From the NCBI GenBank assembly GCA_013374505.1, contig QENJ01000049.1, positions 1 through 19,104 on the forward strand: a stretch of DNA of 19,104 nt, given 5' to 3'. Numbering within the stretch: position 1 is the first letter of the stretch; every line of letters starts with the position of its first letter. The translations under genes and the position numbers were made by a program. Under the pieces are notes generated by a model. It was not told the DNA's origin. It saw only the letters and a list, made by a program, of their open reading frames with translations, and did no database searches. Shown piece after piece: positions 1-7,667 of the stretch. This DNA is from Candidatus Methanophagaceae archaeon. Its GTDB lineage: Archaea; Halobacteriota; Syntropharchaeia; Alkanophagales; Methanospirareceae.

Positions 1-300
1 ACCGGTTACAGTAGAAAACCGTATAAATACCGGGGTCTTTTTATCGGGGTCCTGAAGGAACTTCGCCTTCGTATAAGGTTCCATGCTCTTATAAACCTGA
101 AAGTAGCCGTGTGCCCCTGCGCCCTTGGCGTGGACAACCCTTTCGGGGATACGCTCCCTATCAAAATGAGCCATCTTCTCGATAAACTGGACGTCTTGTA
201 ACAACACAGGACCGCGTTCGCCAACGGTCAACGAGTTCTGGTTGTCCGTAACCGGTACACCCTGGTTCGTGGTCAAATATCTTTCTTTTTCTTCTTTCAT
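1..300 (-). CDS. katA: Heme catalase, N-terminal 100 residues (runs off the window)
   Basis: The minus-strand frame from the ATG at 300 stays open to the left edge and reads as the start of a monofunctional heme catalase, which degrades hydrogen peroxide in the cytoplasm. Visible family signatures are TTNQGVPVTDNQNSLTVGERGP near the N terminus (residues 10-31), LLQDVQFIEKMAHFDRERIPERVVHAKGAG further in, with the distal catalytic His at residue 57, and FIRFSTVTG at the edge. The start is supported by GGAG at 310-313, 9 nt upstream, and a TATA box at 357-368. The rest of the gene, including the heme-ligand Tyr, lies outside the window. It leads away from a run of minus-strand genes for sulfoxide repair and metal handling. 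A catalase is unusual in a strict anaerobe and may have been acquired, but nothing here proves transfer. Confidence 0.95.
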   Translation of the reverse strand, partial: MKEEKERYLTTNQGVPVTDNQNSLTVGERGPVLLQDVQFIEKMAHFDRERIPERVVHAKGAGAHGYFQVYKSMEPYTKAKFLQDPDKKTPVFIRFSTVTG

Positions 301-356
301 GAGGTCATACTCCTTTGGTACAATAATTTTTACTTTCTAACTCTTAAATAAGTTTG

Positions 357-368
357 GGTATATATACA
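357..368 (-). promoter_or_regulatory. TATA box of the catalase gene
   Basis: Read on the minus strand this is TGTATATATACC, a good archaeal TATA element, in an otherwise empty 120-bp gap. A start about 26 nt downstream would give a leader of roughly 35 nt that includes the GGAG Shine-Dalgarno at 310-313. Catalase therefore probably has its own promoter, separate from the genes to its right. Confidence 0.65.
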
Positions 369-420
369 AAATAACTTCCGCATTTTTTTCTGTGGTGCTT
401 CAACATTCCCACAGATGAAA

Positions 421-903
421 TTACGTCCAATCTTCAAAGTATCTCCTCACGATCAATTCCAGGTATGATTTATCTACCTCATCGAAGGAGTTAAATTCTG
501 TGCTATCCACATCAAGCACAGCTATCAATTTGTTGTGTCTTGTTACCGGTACCGCGATTTCCGATTTGGTGAGCGGGTCACAAGCAATATACATGGGATA
601 CTTTGTTACGTCGGGTACGATGATGGTCTCCTGCCGTATAGCACAAGTACCGCAAACACCCTTTTCGTACGGGATTATCTCACAAACAAGCACTTCGCCC
701 TGATAAGGTCCAATTTGCAACGATTTATTGTCGCAGACTCTGTAAAATGCTACCACAAAGAAATATGGCATACTCATCTTCAAGACTGCACTTACGATTG
801 CCATTTTACCTATAGCGTCCAGTTCATGTCCAATGATGGTATCAAGCCTTTCGAGGGCTTCTGTGTATAAAGCTACCTTCTCTCCGTCTTCTAAGCTCTG
901 CAT
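421..903 (-). CDS. msrC: GAF-domain free methionine-(R)-sulfoxide reductase (fRMsr)
   Basis: This 160-residue protein is a GAF domain of the fRMsr family, which reduces free methionine-(R)-sulfoxide. The assignment rests on three cysteines at residues 74, 84 and 108 (in VLVCEI, GVCGTC and IACDPLTKSE). Their spacing of 10 and 24 residues equals that of the catalytic and resolving Cys of the E. coli enzyme (84, 94, 118). LIAVLDVDS and FDEVD match the C-terminal half of the domain. An extra Cys at 87 is not part of the triad. The ATG at 903 has AAGGTG just upstream. However, the same frame is open without a start codon back to 1047, and a matching start lies one frame away at 1076, so the true gene may be about 58 residues longer and broken by a frameshift (see 904-1076). 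Its place beside catalase fits a repair role. Confidence 0.85.
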   Translation of the reverse strand: MQSLEDGEKVALYTEALERLDTIIGHELDAIGKMAIVSAVLKMSMPYFFVVAFYRVCDNKSLQIGPYQGEVLVCEIIPYEKGVCGTCAIRQETIIVPDVTKYPMYIACDPLTKSEIAVPVTRHNKLIAVLDVDSTEFNSFDEVDKSYLELIVRRYFEDWT

Positions 904-1076
904 GGCTGCACCTTCTATAAATGTAATGTCTGTTTCATTATTTGCTTTTTGTGGTTGCGGCTTGACTGGCGGTAAAGCTTTTTCTATAGCCTCAGGCAGT
1001 AGTTCCTTCCAATGAATAGGATCTTTTCCCTTTAAAAACTGCCCTTAACGTCCCTGTCCTTGTATTCATCCAACAT
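904..1076 (-). pseudogene. Probable frameshifted N-terminal part of the fRMsr gene
   Basis: Upstream of the 903 start, the fRMsr frame stays open for 47 codons and reads like protein (KGKDPIHWKELLPEAIEKAL, then a Pro/Gln-rich linker), but it contains no ATG, GTG or TTG. In the neighbouring frame, an ATG at 1076 overlapping the end of the YHS gene gives MLDEYKDRDVKGSF and then a TAA at 1034-1032. The switch point is a run of five T (minus strand, 1038-1034). One more T, or a -1 slip on TTT, would join the two into a 218-residue protein with an ordinary overlapping start. Seen directly: the open frames and the T5 run. Inferred: that they form one gene. A sequencing or assembly error, a real mutation and programmed slippage are all possible. 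Confidence 0.55.
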
Positions 1077-1186
1077 ACTCTTCAGGATTCTCCTCAAATG
1101 CCTTTTTGCATCCCGGAGCACAGAAGTAATACGTCACTCCTTTATACTCGGTCTTAAACCTCGCCGTCTTCTCGTCCACGTCCATC

Positions 1187-1209
<23 letters not shown>
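1066..1209 (-). CDS. YHS-domain mini-protein (putative copper-binding partner of CopA)
   Basis: This is a 47-residue YHS (TRASH-like) metal-binding domain and nothing else. The family signature is DPVCKMDVDEKTA at residues 4-16 and YYFCAPGCKKAFEENPEEY to the end, with Cys at 7, 30 and 34 as likely ligands. The start at 1209 is chosen because GGAGG at 1218-1222 stands 8 nt ahead; an earlier in-frame ATG at 1215 lies too close to it. The start lies inside the last codons of the copper ATPase gene (23-nt overlap), which implies co-transcription and coupled translation. YHS domains are common next to, or fused with, copper-exporting P1B ATPases, so delivery or sensing of copper for the pump is the likely role (inference). 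Confidence 0.85.
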
Positions 1210-3661
<2,452 letters not shown>

Positions 3662-3680
3662 TATTAAACTCAAATAACAA

Positions 3681-3690
3681 ATTATAAAAT
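3681..3690 (-). promoter_or_regulatory. TATA box of copA
   Basis: The minus-strand reading is ATTTTATAAT, centred about 25 nt before the ATG at 3661, the spacing expected for a leaderless archaeal transcript. A second candidate, CTTTTATACTT at 3704-3714, would give a leader of about 20 nt without a Shine-Dalgarno. No clear operator repeat was seen around it. Confidence 0.5.
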
Positions 3691-3767
3691 GAAAAACATG
3701 GCAAGTATAAAAGAAGTTCTTGAAAATATAGAACGCAAAACGAATAGATGAAACGCTCAAATCCAAT

Positions 3768-4181
3768 TCATCCTTGTTTATTTCTATATTCCTTAATCGC
3801 GTACTTCAACGTCCTTTTTGCTAAACAAGCGCAATAAATCTTTTGTATTGGAATACCACCAAGCCAATCCACTACATCCTCCTCATCTATTTTCTCCGCT
3901 TGCTCTATCGTCTTGCCTTTTATCATCTCTGTCAGAGCAGATCCGCAGGCAAGAGCGCCTGCGCACCCTACTGCAAGAAACTTTGCCTCCTTTATCTTTT
4001 TTGACTCAGGCTCAATCTTCAGGGAAAACTCCATTGTGTCTCCACATGGACCGGTATAAACAGCGTGAGCATCAGGGTCCTCTATTTTTCCTACATTCAC
4101 CTTCCTAAGGATGTATTCTATCGCCGTACTTGAATATCCTGATATCTTTAGTAAGTTTTTTTTATCCTTTTCCTCTGCCAT
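3768..4181 (-). CDS. IscU/NifU-like iron-sulfur cluster scaffold
   Basis: This 137-residue protein belongs to the IscU/NifU N-terminal superfamily, on which Fe-S clusters are built. The three cluster-ligand positions are visible: C46 followed by GD (GPCGD, with the conserved Asp at 48), C73 in VGCAGALACGSAL, and C117 in YCACLAKRTL near the C terminus. C79 and C119 are extra. WLGGIPIQKIYC matches the segment before the last ligand. No cysteine desulfurase lies in the window. The start at 4181 is favoured because a TATA box at 4202-4211 lies 26 nt ahead, so the message is probably leaderless. The 106-nt gap to copA holds that gene's own TATA box. Its job here may be Fe-S repair beside the stress genes (inference). 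Confidence 0.88.
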   Translation of the reverse strand: MAEEKDKKNLLKISGYSSTAIEYILRKVNVGKIEDPDAHAVYTGPCGDTMEFSLKIEPESKKIKEAKFLAVGCAGALACGSALTEMIKGKTIEQAEKIDEEDVVDWLGGIPIQKIYCACLAKRTLKYAIKEYRNKQG

Positions 4182-4201
4182 ATCTGACTATTCCTGCTTC
4201 G

Positions 4202-4211
4202 TATTTATAAA
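4202..4211 (-). promoter_or_regulatory. TATA box of the IscU-like gene
   Basis: The minus-strand sequence TTTATAAATA is centred 26 nt from the A of the ATG at 4181, which predicts a leaderless transcript. There is no Shine-Dalgarno of note before that ATG (only a weak AGGA further back). Confidence 0.6.
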
Positions 4212-4249
4212 CTAAGGTTTTTGATGCTCGTAAATCATGTTAAAATTTT

Positions 4250-4450
4250 TCATATTATACCTACCAGCGAAAGCCAGGATAATATAATGATGAGTATCAA
4301 AGCCAAAGTAATACGTCCAGACCAGCGGTGGATATTGCGTATTGTCGCCGCTTTACTCGTGAATTTTAACTGTGCATATCCCTGTATAGGTGCCATAACA
4401 ACAAAAATAATTATCATTAGAACTGCATGGTAATGCCAAAGAGCAGCCAT
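4250..4450 (-). CDS. Small two-helix membrane protein, cytochrome b561-like motif
   Basis: The 66-residue product has two hydrophobic stretches, roughly residues 9-25 and 46-65, joined by a polar loop. The loop ends in NIHRWSGRITL, and the N terminus has WHYH. His 6 or 8 in the first helix and His 41 at the mouth of the second resemble the heme-ligand arrangement of half a cytochrome b561-type bundle, so a homodimeric heme or electron-carrying role is conceivable but unproven. GGAG stands 9 nt before the ATG, directly after the genuine end of the wrbA remnant, so the two were probably one operon. I do not recognise a named family with confidence. Confidence 0.7.
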   Translation of the reverse strand: MAALWHYHAVLMIIIFVVMAPIQGYAQLKFTSKAATIRNIHRWSGRITLALILIIILSWLSLVGII

Positions 4451-4467
4451 TTTATATCTCTCCTATC

Positions 4468-4902
4468 TTACTCGCACATCGCATCAATTATCTTTTCCCG
4501 ATTTTGTGCAAGCTTAGAAGCGATTATCGAGACCTATTTACCCTGAAATCGTGCTGCCGCTAACTCATTCTCGCTCGGCATGCGCTCCCCAATGTTACCA
4601 GCAATTGTTGATGAGCCATAGGGAGACCCGCCAGTAATCTCATCGCTTCGCTCCTGACCTTCAAAGAGATATGGTAAACCCACAATGATCATCCCATGAT
4701 GGAGAAGCGTAGTGTGAAAACTAAGGATGGTTGATTCCTGACCCCCATGCTGTGTGGCAGAACTCGTAAATACACTTCCTATCTTACCGACGAGAACTCT
4801 GTCTTTCCAAAGCCTGCCGGTAGCGTCAAGGAACTGACGCATCTATCCGCACATATCTCCAAACCGCGTTGGTGTGCCAAAAATAAGGAAGAATGAACGG
4901 AG
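4468..4902 (-). pseudogene. wrbA: Decayed NAD(P)H:quinone oxidoreductase WrbA
   Basis: The frame encodes the C-terminal two thirds of WrbA, a flavodoxin-fold FMN quinone reductase: IFGTPTRFGDMCG, FLDATGRLW, SVFTSSATQHGGQESTILSF, HHGMIIVGLPY, EITGGSPYGSSTIAG and PSENELAAARFQGK. It is broken in three ways. About 75 N-terminal residues, including the FMN-phosphate loop, are absent, with homology beginning right after the stop of the upstream NifX-like gene in the same frame. A TAG at 4845-4843 replaces the Gln expected in the CGQMRQF stretch. A second TAG at 4536-4534 interrupts the tail, which then continues VSIIASKLAQNREK to a TAA at 4470. An ATG right after the first TAG opens a 102-codon frame, but that product would lack the cofactor site. 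Confidence 0.9.
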
Positions 4903-5352
4903 TTACTTCCTGAGCTCATCCAATCTCTTCTCTATCTGCTCTAATTCCTGCCTCAGATCTTTTGCTCGCCTATCAAGCATTGAAATCTCTTCTTTTATAC
5001 GCCTCGGCATCGTAGCTCCAATTATACTCAAGCCACCGCTTTTATACATCTCAATTGCTTCTTTTACCGTGCCAGTCGTGACAGTCGCAATATCCACGCC
5101 TGCTGCATGAAGCATATAAAATATATTTGGCCCTATGTTTCCGGAGATAACCAAATCCACCTCTTTACTCAGAAGCATTTCCGGATGTCCGATACAGAAA
5201 GCTCGCCCTGTCTCATCAATGATGTTTTTGTTTGGTACTGCTTCAAACGCCATTGTATCAGGGTCTACAATCACGAAGTATTTGCTCCTTCCAAATTCCC
5301 AGTGCACTCGTGCATCCAGATCTCCCGCCGCCGCAGTTACACATATCTTCAT
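4903..5352 (-). CDS. NifX/NifB-like protein (dinitrogenase FeMo-cofactor family) with C-terminal coiled coil
   Basis: The 149-residue protein begins MKICVTAAAGDLDARVHWEFG and continues with YFVIVD, NIIDETGRAF, LVISGNIGPN, LHAAGVDI and TGTVKEAIEMY. This is the small ribonuclease-H-like fold shared by NifX, NafY and the NifB C terminus, which bind Fe-S or Fe-Mo precursors. No nitrogenase genes are visible, and in archaea such orphan copies have broader, poorly defined metal-cluster roles. After residue 112 comes a charged helix (REEI/LDRRAKDLRQELEQIEKRL type) predicted as a coiled coil, an addition to the basic domain. The start at 5352 is set by GGGAGG at 5364-5369, 11 nt ahead; the frame stays open further upstream, but without a similar signal. 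Confidence 0.9.
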   Translation of the reverse strand: MKICVTAAAGDLDARVHWEFGRSKYFVIVDPDTMAFEAVPNKNIIDETGRAFCIGHPEMLLSKEVDLVISGNIGPNIFYMLHAAGVDIATVTTGTVKEAIEMYKSGGLSIIGATMPRRIKEEISMLDRRAKDLRQELEQIEKRLDELRK

Positions 5353-5397
5353 CTTTTTTATTACCTCCCTTATAGGATTACAGGAGTTTTGCCCTCT

Positions 5398-5409
5398 TAA
5401 AATATATGC
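5398..5409 (-). promoter_or_regulatory. TATA box of the NifX-like gene
   Basis: The minus-strand sequence CATATATTTTAA lies about 50 nt before the ATG at 5352. It predicts a leader of about 25 nt that contains the GGGAGG ribosome site. This is probably the head promoter of the former nifX-like / wrbA / small membrane protein operon. Confidence 0.5.
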
Positions 5410-5517
5410 AGTCAATCCAATGATACATACGTCTCATAGCATAAAAAAGTTTCGATTTTTTGTTTATGTAGCACAAGCACACGGAGAATAATGCTCATAC
5501 CGGCACAATATTTTTTT

Positions 5518-5634
5518 CTAGTGATAGAAGCAAAGAAGCAAGGACCACTTTCCTTCCAAAACGTCCCTGAACCATCCTTTTAGACTATCTCCTTTTTCCT
5601 TTTCAAACAGCCAATCTAAAGGACTTTTTATTCA
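5518..5634 (-). other. Unrecognised ORF remnant beside the insertion-sequence scar
   Basis: Between the NifX promoter and the insertion-sequence end, one minus-strand frame is open for 37 codons without a start codon, reading SPLDWLFEKEKGDSLKGWF and onward to a TAG at 5520-5518. The acidic/basic pattern looks more like coding sequence than spacer. A TGA at 5634-5632, 3 bp from the insertion-sequence end, closes it upstream. I do not recognise a family. It may be the tail of a gene lost when the neighbouring element inserted or deleted, or chance. Apart from this, 5410-5517 shows no feature. Confidence 0.25.
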
Positions 5635-5636
5635 TG

Positions 5637-5659
5637 TATAGTCCCGAAATTATTTCGTC
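5637..5659 (+). repeat. Left terminal inverted repeat of the deleted insertion sequence
   Basis: TATAGTCCCGAAATTATTTC followed by GTC pairs with the reverse complement of 5978-6000 at 18 of 23 positions, the core ATTATTTCG being exact. It lies 20 bp upstream of the transposase start codon, as expected for an IS end. Confidence 0.75.
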
Positions 5660-5679
5660 AAGAAACTTCACCTCAACTT

Positions 5680-5953
5680 ATGGTGAAGCTAACAGACAAA
5701 AAGATCAAAGGGGCAGTTGAGCAGGTAATCAACAAAGGTAAAAGCACGGAGATGGTTGCAGCGATATATGGTGTCTCAAGGAGAAGAATACAGCAATTGG
5801 TGAAGTAATATAGGAAAACAGGGGCCTATGCTTGATAAGGTACTTGATCTGGAATACTTTGAAACTCCGGATGATGCACTTATCTGGAAAATGAGATGTG
5901 AGAACACCCTTGGAATGTTCATCGAGTGGAGTGAAAGGGAGGTAAGTTTATGA
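5680..5953 (+). pseudogene. Transposase remnant: N-terminal HTH plus C-terminal tail
   Basis: The ATG at 5680 opens 42 codons of a helix-turn-helix domain (MVKLTDKKIKGAVEQVINKG, then EMVAAIYGVSRRRIQQLVK) typical of IS481/IS3-superfamily integrase-like transposases of archaea. A TAA at 5806-5808 then takes the place of a sense codon, because the frame continues YRKTGAY to a TGA. In another frame, 5828-5953 encodes the usual C-terminal end (LEYFETPDDALIWKMRCENT, GMFIEWSE). About 200 residues with the DDE residues are gone between the two, with the deletion junction near 5824-5828. The N-terminal piece alone might still bind DNA, but no product is predicted with confidence. Confidence 0.8.
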
Positions 5954-5977
5954 ATAAGAAATGTCCTATGAATAGTA

Positions 5978-6000
5978 GGCGAAATAATATTAGGACTCTA
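5978..6000 (-). repeat. Right terminal inverted repeat of the deleted insertion sequence
   Basis: The reverse complement, beginning TAGAGTCCTAATATTATTTC, matches the left end at 18 of 23 positions. It lies 24 bp after the transposase stop codon at 5951-5953. Confidence 0.75.
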
Positions 6001-6005
6001 CAGCG

Positions 6006-6542
6006 TTACATCCATTTTACTTTTATCATGCTGTACTTCTCCCGCATCTCAGACGTGATGACCCCAAATCCGCATCTATTTCCCACAATCTCTATCACTA
6101 TTAGCTTATCCGGGTTCTTACGATTCTCTTTTGGTTTCCTACCGTGTATCTTCTCCATCAGCGTATAAAAATACCCGCTAACCGCCTTTTCTACCTCTCG
6201 ACAGGAAGATACTTTCTCTTTCGGTCCTTGTCGCTCAACTAAGAATCCGTAAGTGTCCATAGGTTCAAAGTCATCTATCTCCCGCGCTATACACCCTTTC
6301 AATAGATCAGTGAAATTATCTGTAGGTAGAGCAAACGAATCGTCAATGGGTACTACACGATCCAGATGACTGTATTTCTTATCTTCTGCGTCCTCTAAGA
6401 ATTCCACTATGTCCTCCACGTTTCCTATTAAGATGTCACTGAAACCCGAACGTTCAAATTCACCCTCCTCTATCAGCTCTTTGAATAACTCATCCTCACT
6501 ATGCCTTTCTGCTACCATAAGTACGTTCCATTTTTCTAACAT
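6006..6542 (-). CDS. THUMP-domain protein, TAN1-like RNA-binding protein
   Basis: The 178-residue protein has an N-terminal segment, WNVLMVAERHSEDELFKELI, like that of archaeal THUMP/TAN1 proteins. From about residue 60 it carries a THUMP domain: LDRVVPIDDSFALPTDNF, a charged FLVERQGPKEKV strand, CREVEKAVSGYFYTLM and LIVIEIVGNRCGFGVIT. THUMP domains bind the acceptor end of tRNA. In yeast TAN1 the domain assists the acetyltransferase that makes N4-acetylcytidine, and a similar tRNA-modification helper role is inferred here. There is no catalytic domain in this chain. The ATG at 6542 lacks a strong Shine-Dalgarno. It is divergent from the Toprim gene across a 59-bp gap that must hold both promoters. 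Confidence 0.85.
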   Translation of the reverse strand: MLEKWNVLMVAERHSEDELFKELIEEGEFERSGFSDILIGNVEDIVEFLEDAEDKKYSHLDRVVPIDDSFALPTDNFTDLLKGCIAREIDDFEPMDTYGFLVERQGPKEKVSSCREVEKAVSGYFYTLMEKIHGRKPKENRKNPDKLIVIEIVGNRCGFGVITSEMREKYSMIKVKWM

Positions 6543-6551
6543 CTTCCATCC

Positions 6552-6586
6552 ATAACTTTTTAACCGCGCAATAGAATAAAATTATC
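6552..6586. promoter_or_regulatory. Divergent promoter region for the THUMP and Toprim genes
   Basis: The 59-bp gap has an AT-rich block on each side. AATAAAATTATC at 6573-6584 is about 24 nt before the Toprim ATG at 6602 and suggests a leaderless plus-strand transcript. TTAAAAAGTTATG read on the minus strand (6551-6563) is the candidate for the THUMP gene, though its distance to the ATG at 6542 is short. Assignments are by position and composition only. Confidence 0.35.
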
Positions 6587-6601
6587 TGCTACAGAAAGGC
6601 T

Positions 6602-7024
6602 ATGAACCGATCCTATAGAGCGATGCGAATGGGCGATTACGAAACGTACATAGAACTAACGAAAGTACTACAAGAAATGGACAATTTTGTGGATGCTGTT
6701 GTCGTGGAAGGAGTCCACGATAAAGAAGCGTTGCAGGAAATGGGCGTCACGAAGGAGATAGCAATGTGCTCTTCTGGCTATTCCTATGCCGAGTTCGTGG
6801 ATTACCTGATGAGCAGGTACAAGTGCATTACCATTCTTACCGATTATGACCGAGCGGGAAAGAGCATCAATAAGAAATTGACGGTACGGTTGGAGCGTGA
6901 AGGTATAAAGATAGAGAAACGATACAGGGATAAAATAGGAAAGATAATGGGGCTCAGAGGGTACCGGGACATAGAATCAATGAATTCACTAAAAAAGCGT
7001 TTTTTTGCATTTATCGAACATTAG
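6602..7024 (+). CDS. Archaeal small Toprim-domain protein
   Basis: This 140-residue protein consists of a single Toprim fold, the Mg2+-binding domain of primases, topoisomerases and OLD-type nucleases. The conserved glutamate is E36 in AVVVEGVHDKEAL, and the DxD pair is D81/D83 in ILTDYDRAGKSI. The length and lack of other domains match the stand-alone archaeal Toprim proteins (UPF0292-type) of unknown exact function, thought to act on nucleic acids. The ATG at 6602 is about 24 nt after an AT-rich TATA candidate; internal ATGs at 6623 and 6629 remain possible starts. It ends in TAG and converges on the aroD 3' fragment with a 43-bp gap. Confidence 0.85.
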   Translation: MNRSYRAMRMGDYETYIELTKVLQEMDNFVDAVVVEGVHDKEALQEMGVTKEIAMCSSGYSYAEFVDYLMSRYKCITILTDYDRAGKSINKKLTVRLEREGIKIEKRYRDKIGKIMGLRGYRDIESMNSLKKRFFAFIEH

Positions 7025-7028
7025 ATTG

Positions 7029-7042
7029 CACAAGATTAACAC
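7029..7042 (+). repeat. Short copy of the palindrome-arm motif (CACAAGATTAACAC)
   Basis: This 14-mer matches at 13 of 14 positions the inner part of the palindrome arm near 8875-8890 (CACGAGATTAACAC on the minus strand). It lies in the 43-bp convergent gap downstream of the aroD 3' fragment. A dispersed repeat family is possible; chance cannot be excluded for so short a match. Confidence 0.35.
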
Positions 7043-7067
7043 AGAAGGGTTATAACTACACACAAAC

Positions 7068-7628
7068 TCATAGCTTTTCTGCCGTGCCTATTTTATCCAG
7101 TATGAGCCTCAACTCACTCACGCTAAATTGCCCGGGTGCTACGCTTTCTTCGCCTTCTATATACCCATAAGTCAACACTGACCCGTATATAGGTGCTATT
7201 AGTCGCAGATGTCTTCCCACAGAACCAGAACCCATGCCAATACAGATTAACAACTTCCCGACGCTCGATACCTCGTGAGTCAGCTTGAGTAAAAATAACG
7301 CATCGTTTAGCGACTTCGGGGTCACGGCAATCTTCGCTATGCTGCCGCCTTCGTCATACATGCACTCTATGAGATTCGATATATCCTTCCGGCGTGGCAT
7401 GCCGTTGAAATTGTGAAAAGAAATAATTACTGGTATGTGCAGATTCTTTGCTTTTTCTATTATCTTATTCTTTACTTCTTCGTGTGAAAGGAATTCGATG
7501 TCCACCGCGTTTACCGGTGCTGTTTCAATGATTCTACACAGCATGGCTATTCTTTCTTCTTCTGTGCCCACAAAAGAACCTCCTTCTTCTCTTCGCCTGT
7601 TCGTTACGATTACTGGTAGTTTTTGCTC
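7068..7628 (-). pseudogene. aroD: 3-dehydroquinate dehydratase type I, detached C-terminal three quarters
   Basis: From the codon after the TAA at 7631-7629, the frame reads EQKLPVIVTNRREEGGSF and on to a TGA at 7068. This is the type I dehydroquinate dehydratase barrel (shikimate pathway step 3) without its first strand and helix. The catalytic His (SFHNF, codon 7415-7413) and the Schiff-base Lys (AKIAV, codon 7334-7332) are both present, as are APIYGSVLTYGY and APGQFSVSELR. The missing N terminus lies 1.3 kb away on the other strand (8964-9153). The upstream sequence in the same frame is instead an aminotransferase ending in a copy of aroD sequence, with a TAA where Glu is expected. A GTG at 7571 could start a shorter product, but that product would lack an essential part of the barrel. 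Confidence 0.88.
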
Positions 7629-7667
7629 TTAAAGGAATTCTTCTACCTTCTCTATGTTTCTTTCATC
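7619..7667 (-). repeat. 49-bp inverted repeat, copy 1 (junction of aminotransferase and aroD C-terminal part)
   Basis: On the minus strand this reads GATGAAAGAAACATAGAGAA and onward to AAGAGCAAAAAC. It matches copy 2 at 9105-9153 in inverted orientation at 47 of 49 positions. The differences are A for T at 7662 and T for G at 7631. The second change turns GAA into the TAA that ends the aminotransferase frame. The encoded peptide GDERNIEKVEEFL is aroD sequence, not aminotransferase sequence. Confidence 0.95.

Larger units (their letters stand above)
5637..6000 (+). mobile_element. Internally deleted insertion sequence with 23-bp terminal inverted repeats
   Basis: The ends 5637-5659 and 5978-6000 are inverted repeats matching at 18 of 23 positions (consensus TAkAGTCCyrAwATTATTTCG). 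Between them lie the first 42 codons and the last 41 codons of an integrase-type transposase, while the catalytic DDE centre is missing. The element is thus a 364-bp MITE-like deletion derivative. No target-site duplication is evident in the flanks. The right end stops 5 bp short of the stop codon of the THUMP gene, so insertion was just downstream of that gene. It could move only with help from a full copy elsewhere. Confidence 0.8.

Noticed and set aside
4534..4842. A 102-codon ORF annotated as a short WrbA protein
   Set aside because: Its ATG follows a nonsense codon inside the conserved CGQMRQF stretch, and the product would lack the FMN phosphate loop. It is part of the pseudogene.
4468..4902. 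TAG codons in wrbA read as pyrrolysine
   Set aside because: The gene also lacks its N-terminal third, no pyl gene is visible, and TAG serves as a normal stop in the Toprim and pncC genes here. Two nonsense mutations in a decaying gene explain it better.
7068..7571. A stand-alone short dehydroquinate dehydratase from the GTG at 7571
   Set aside because: It would miss the first quarter of the barrel, and homology continues upstream to the TAA at 7631. It is the detached 3' part of aroD.
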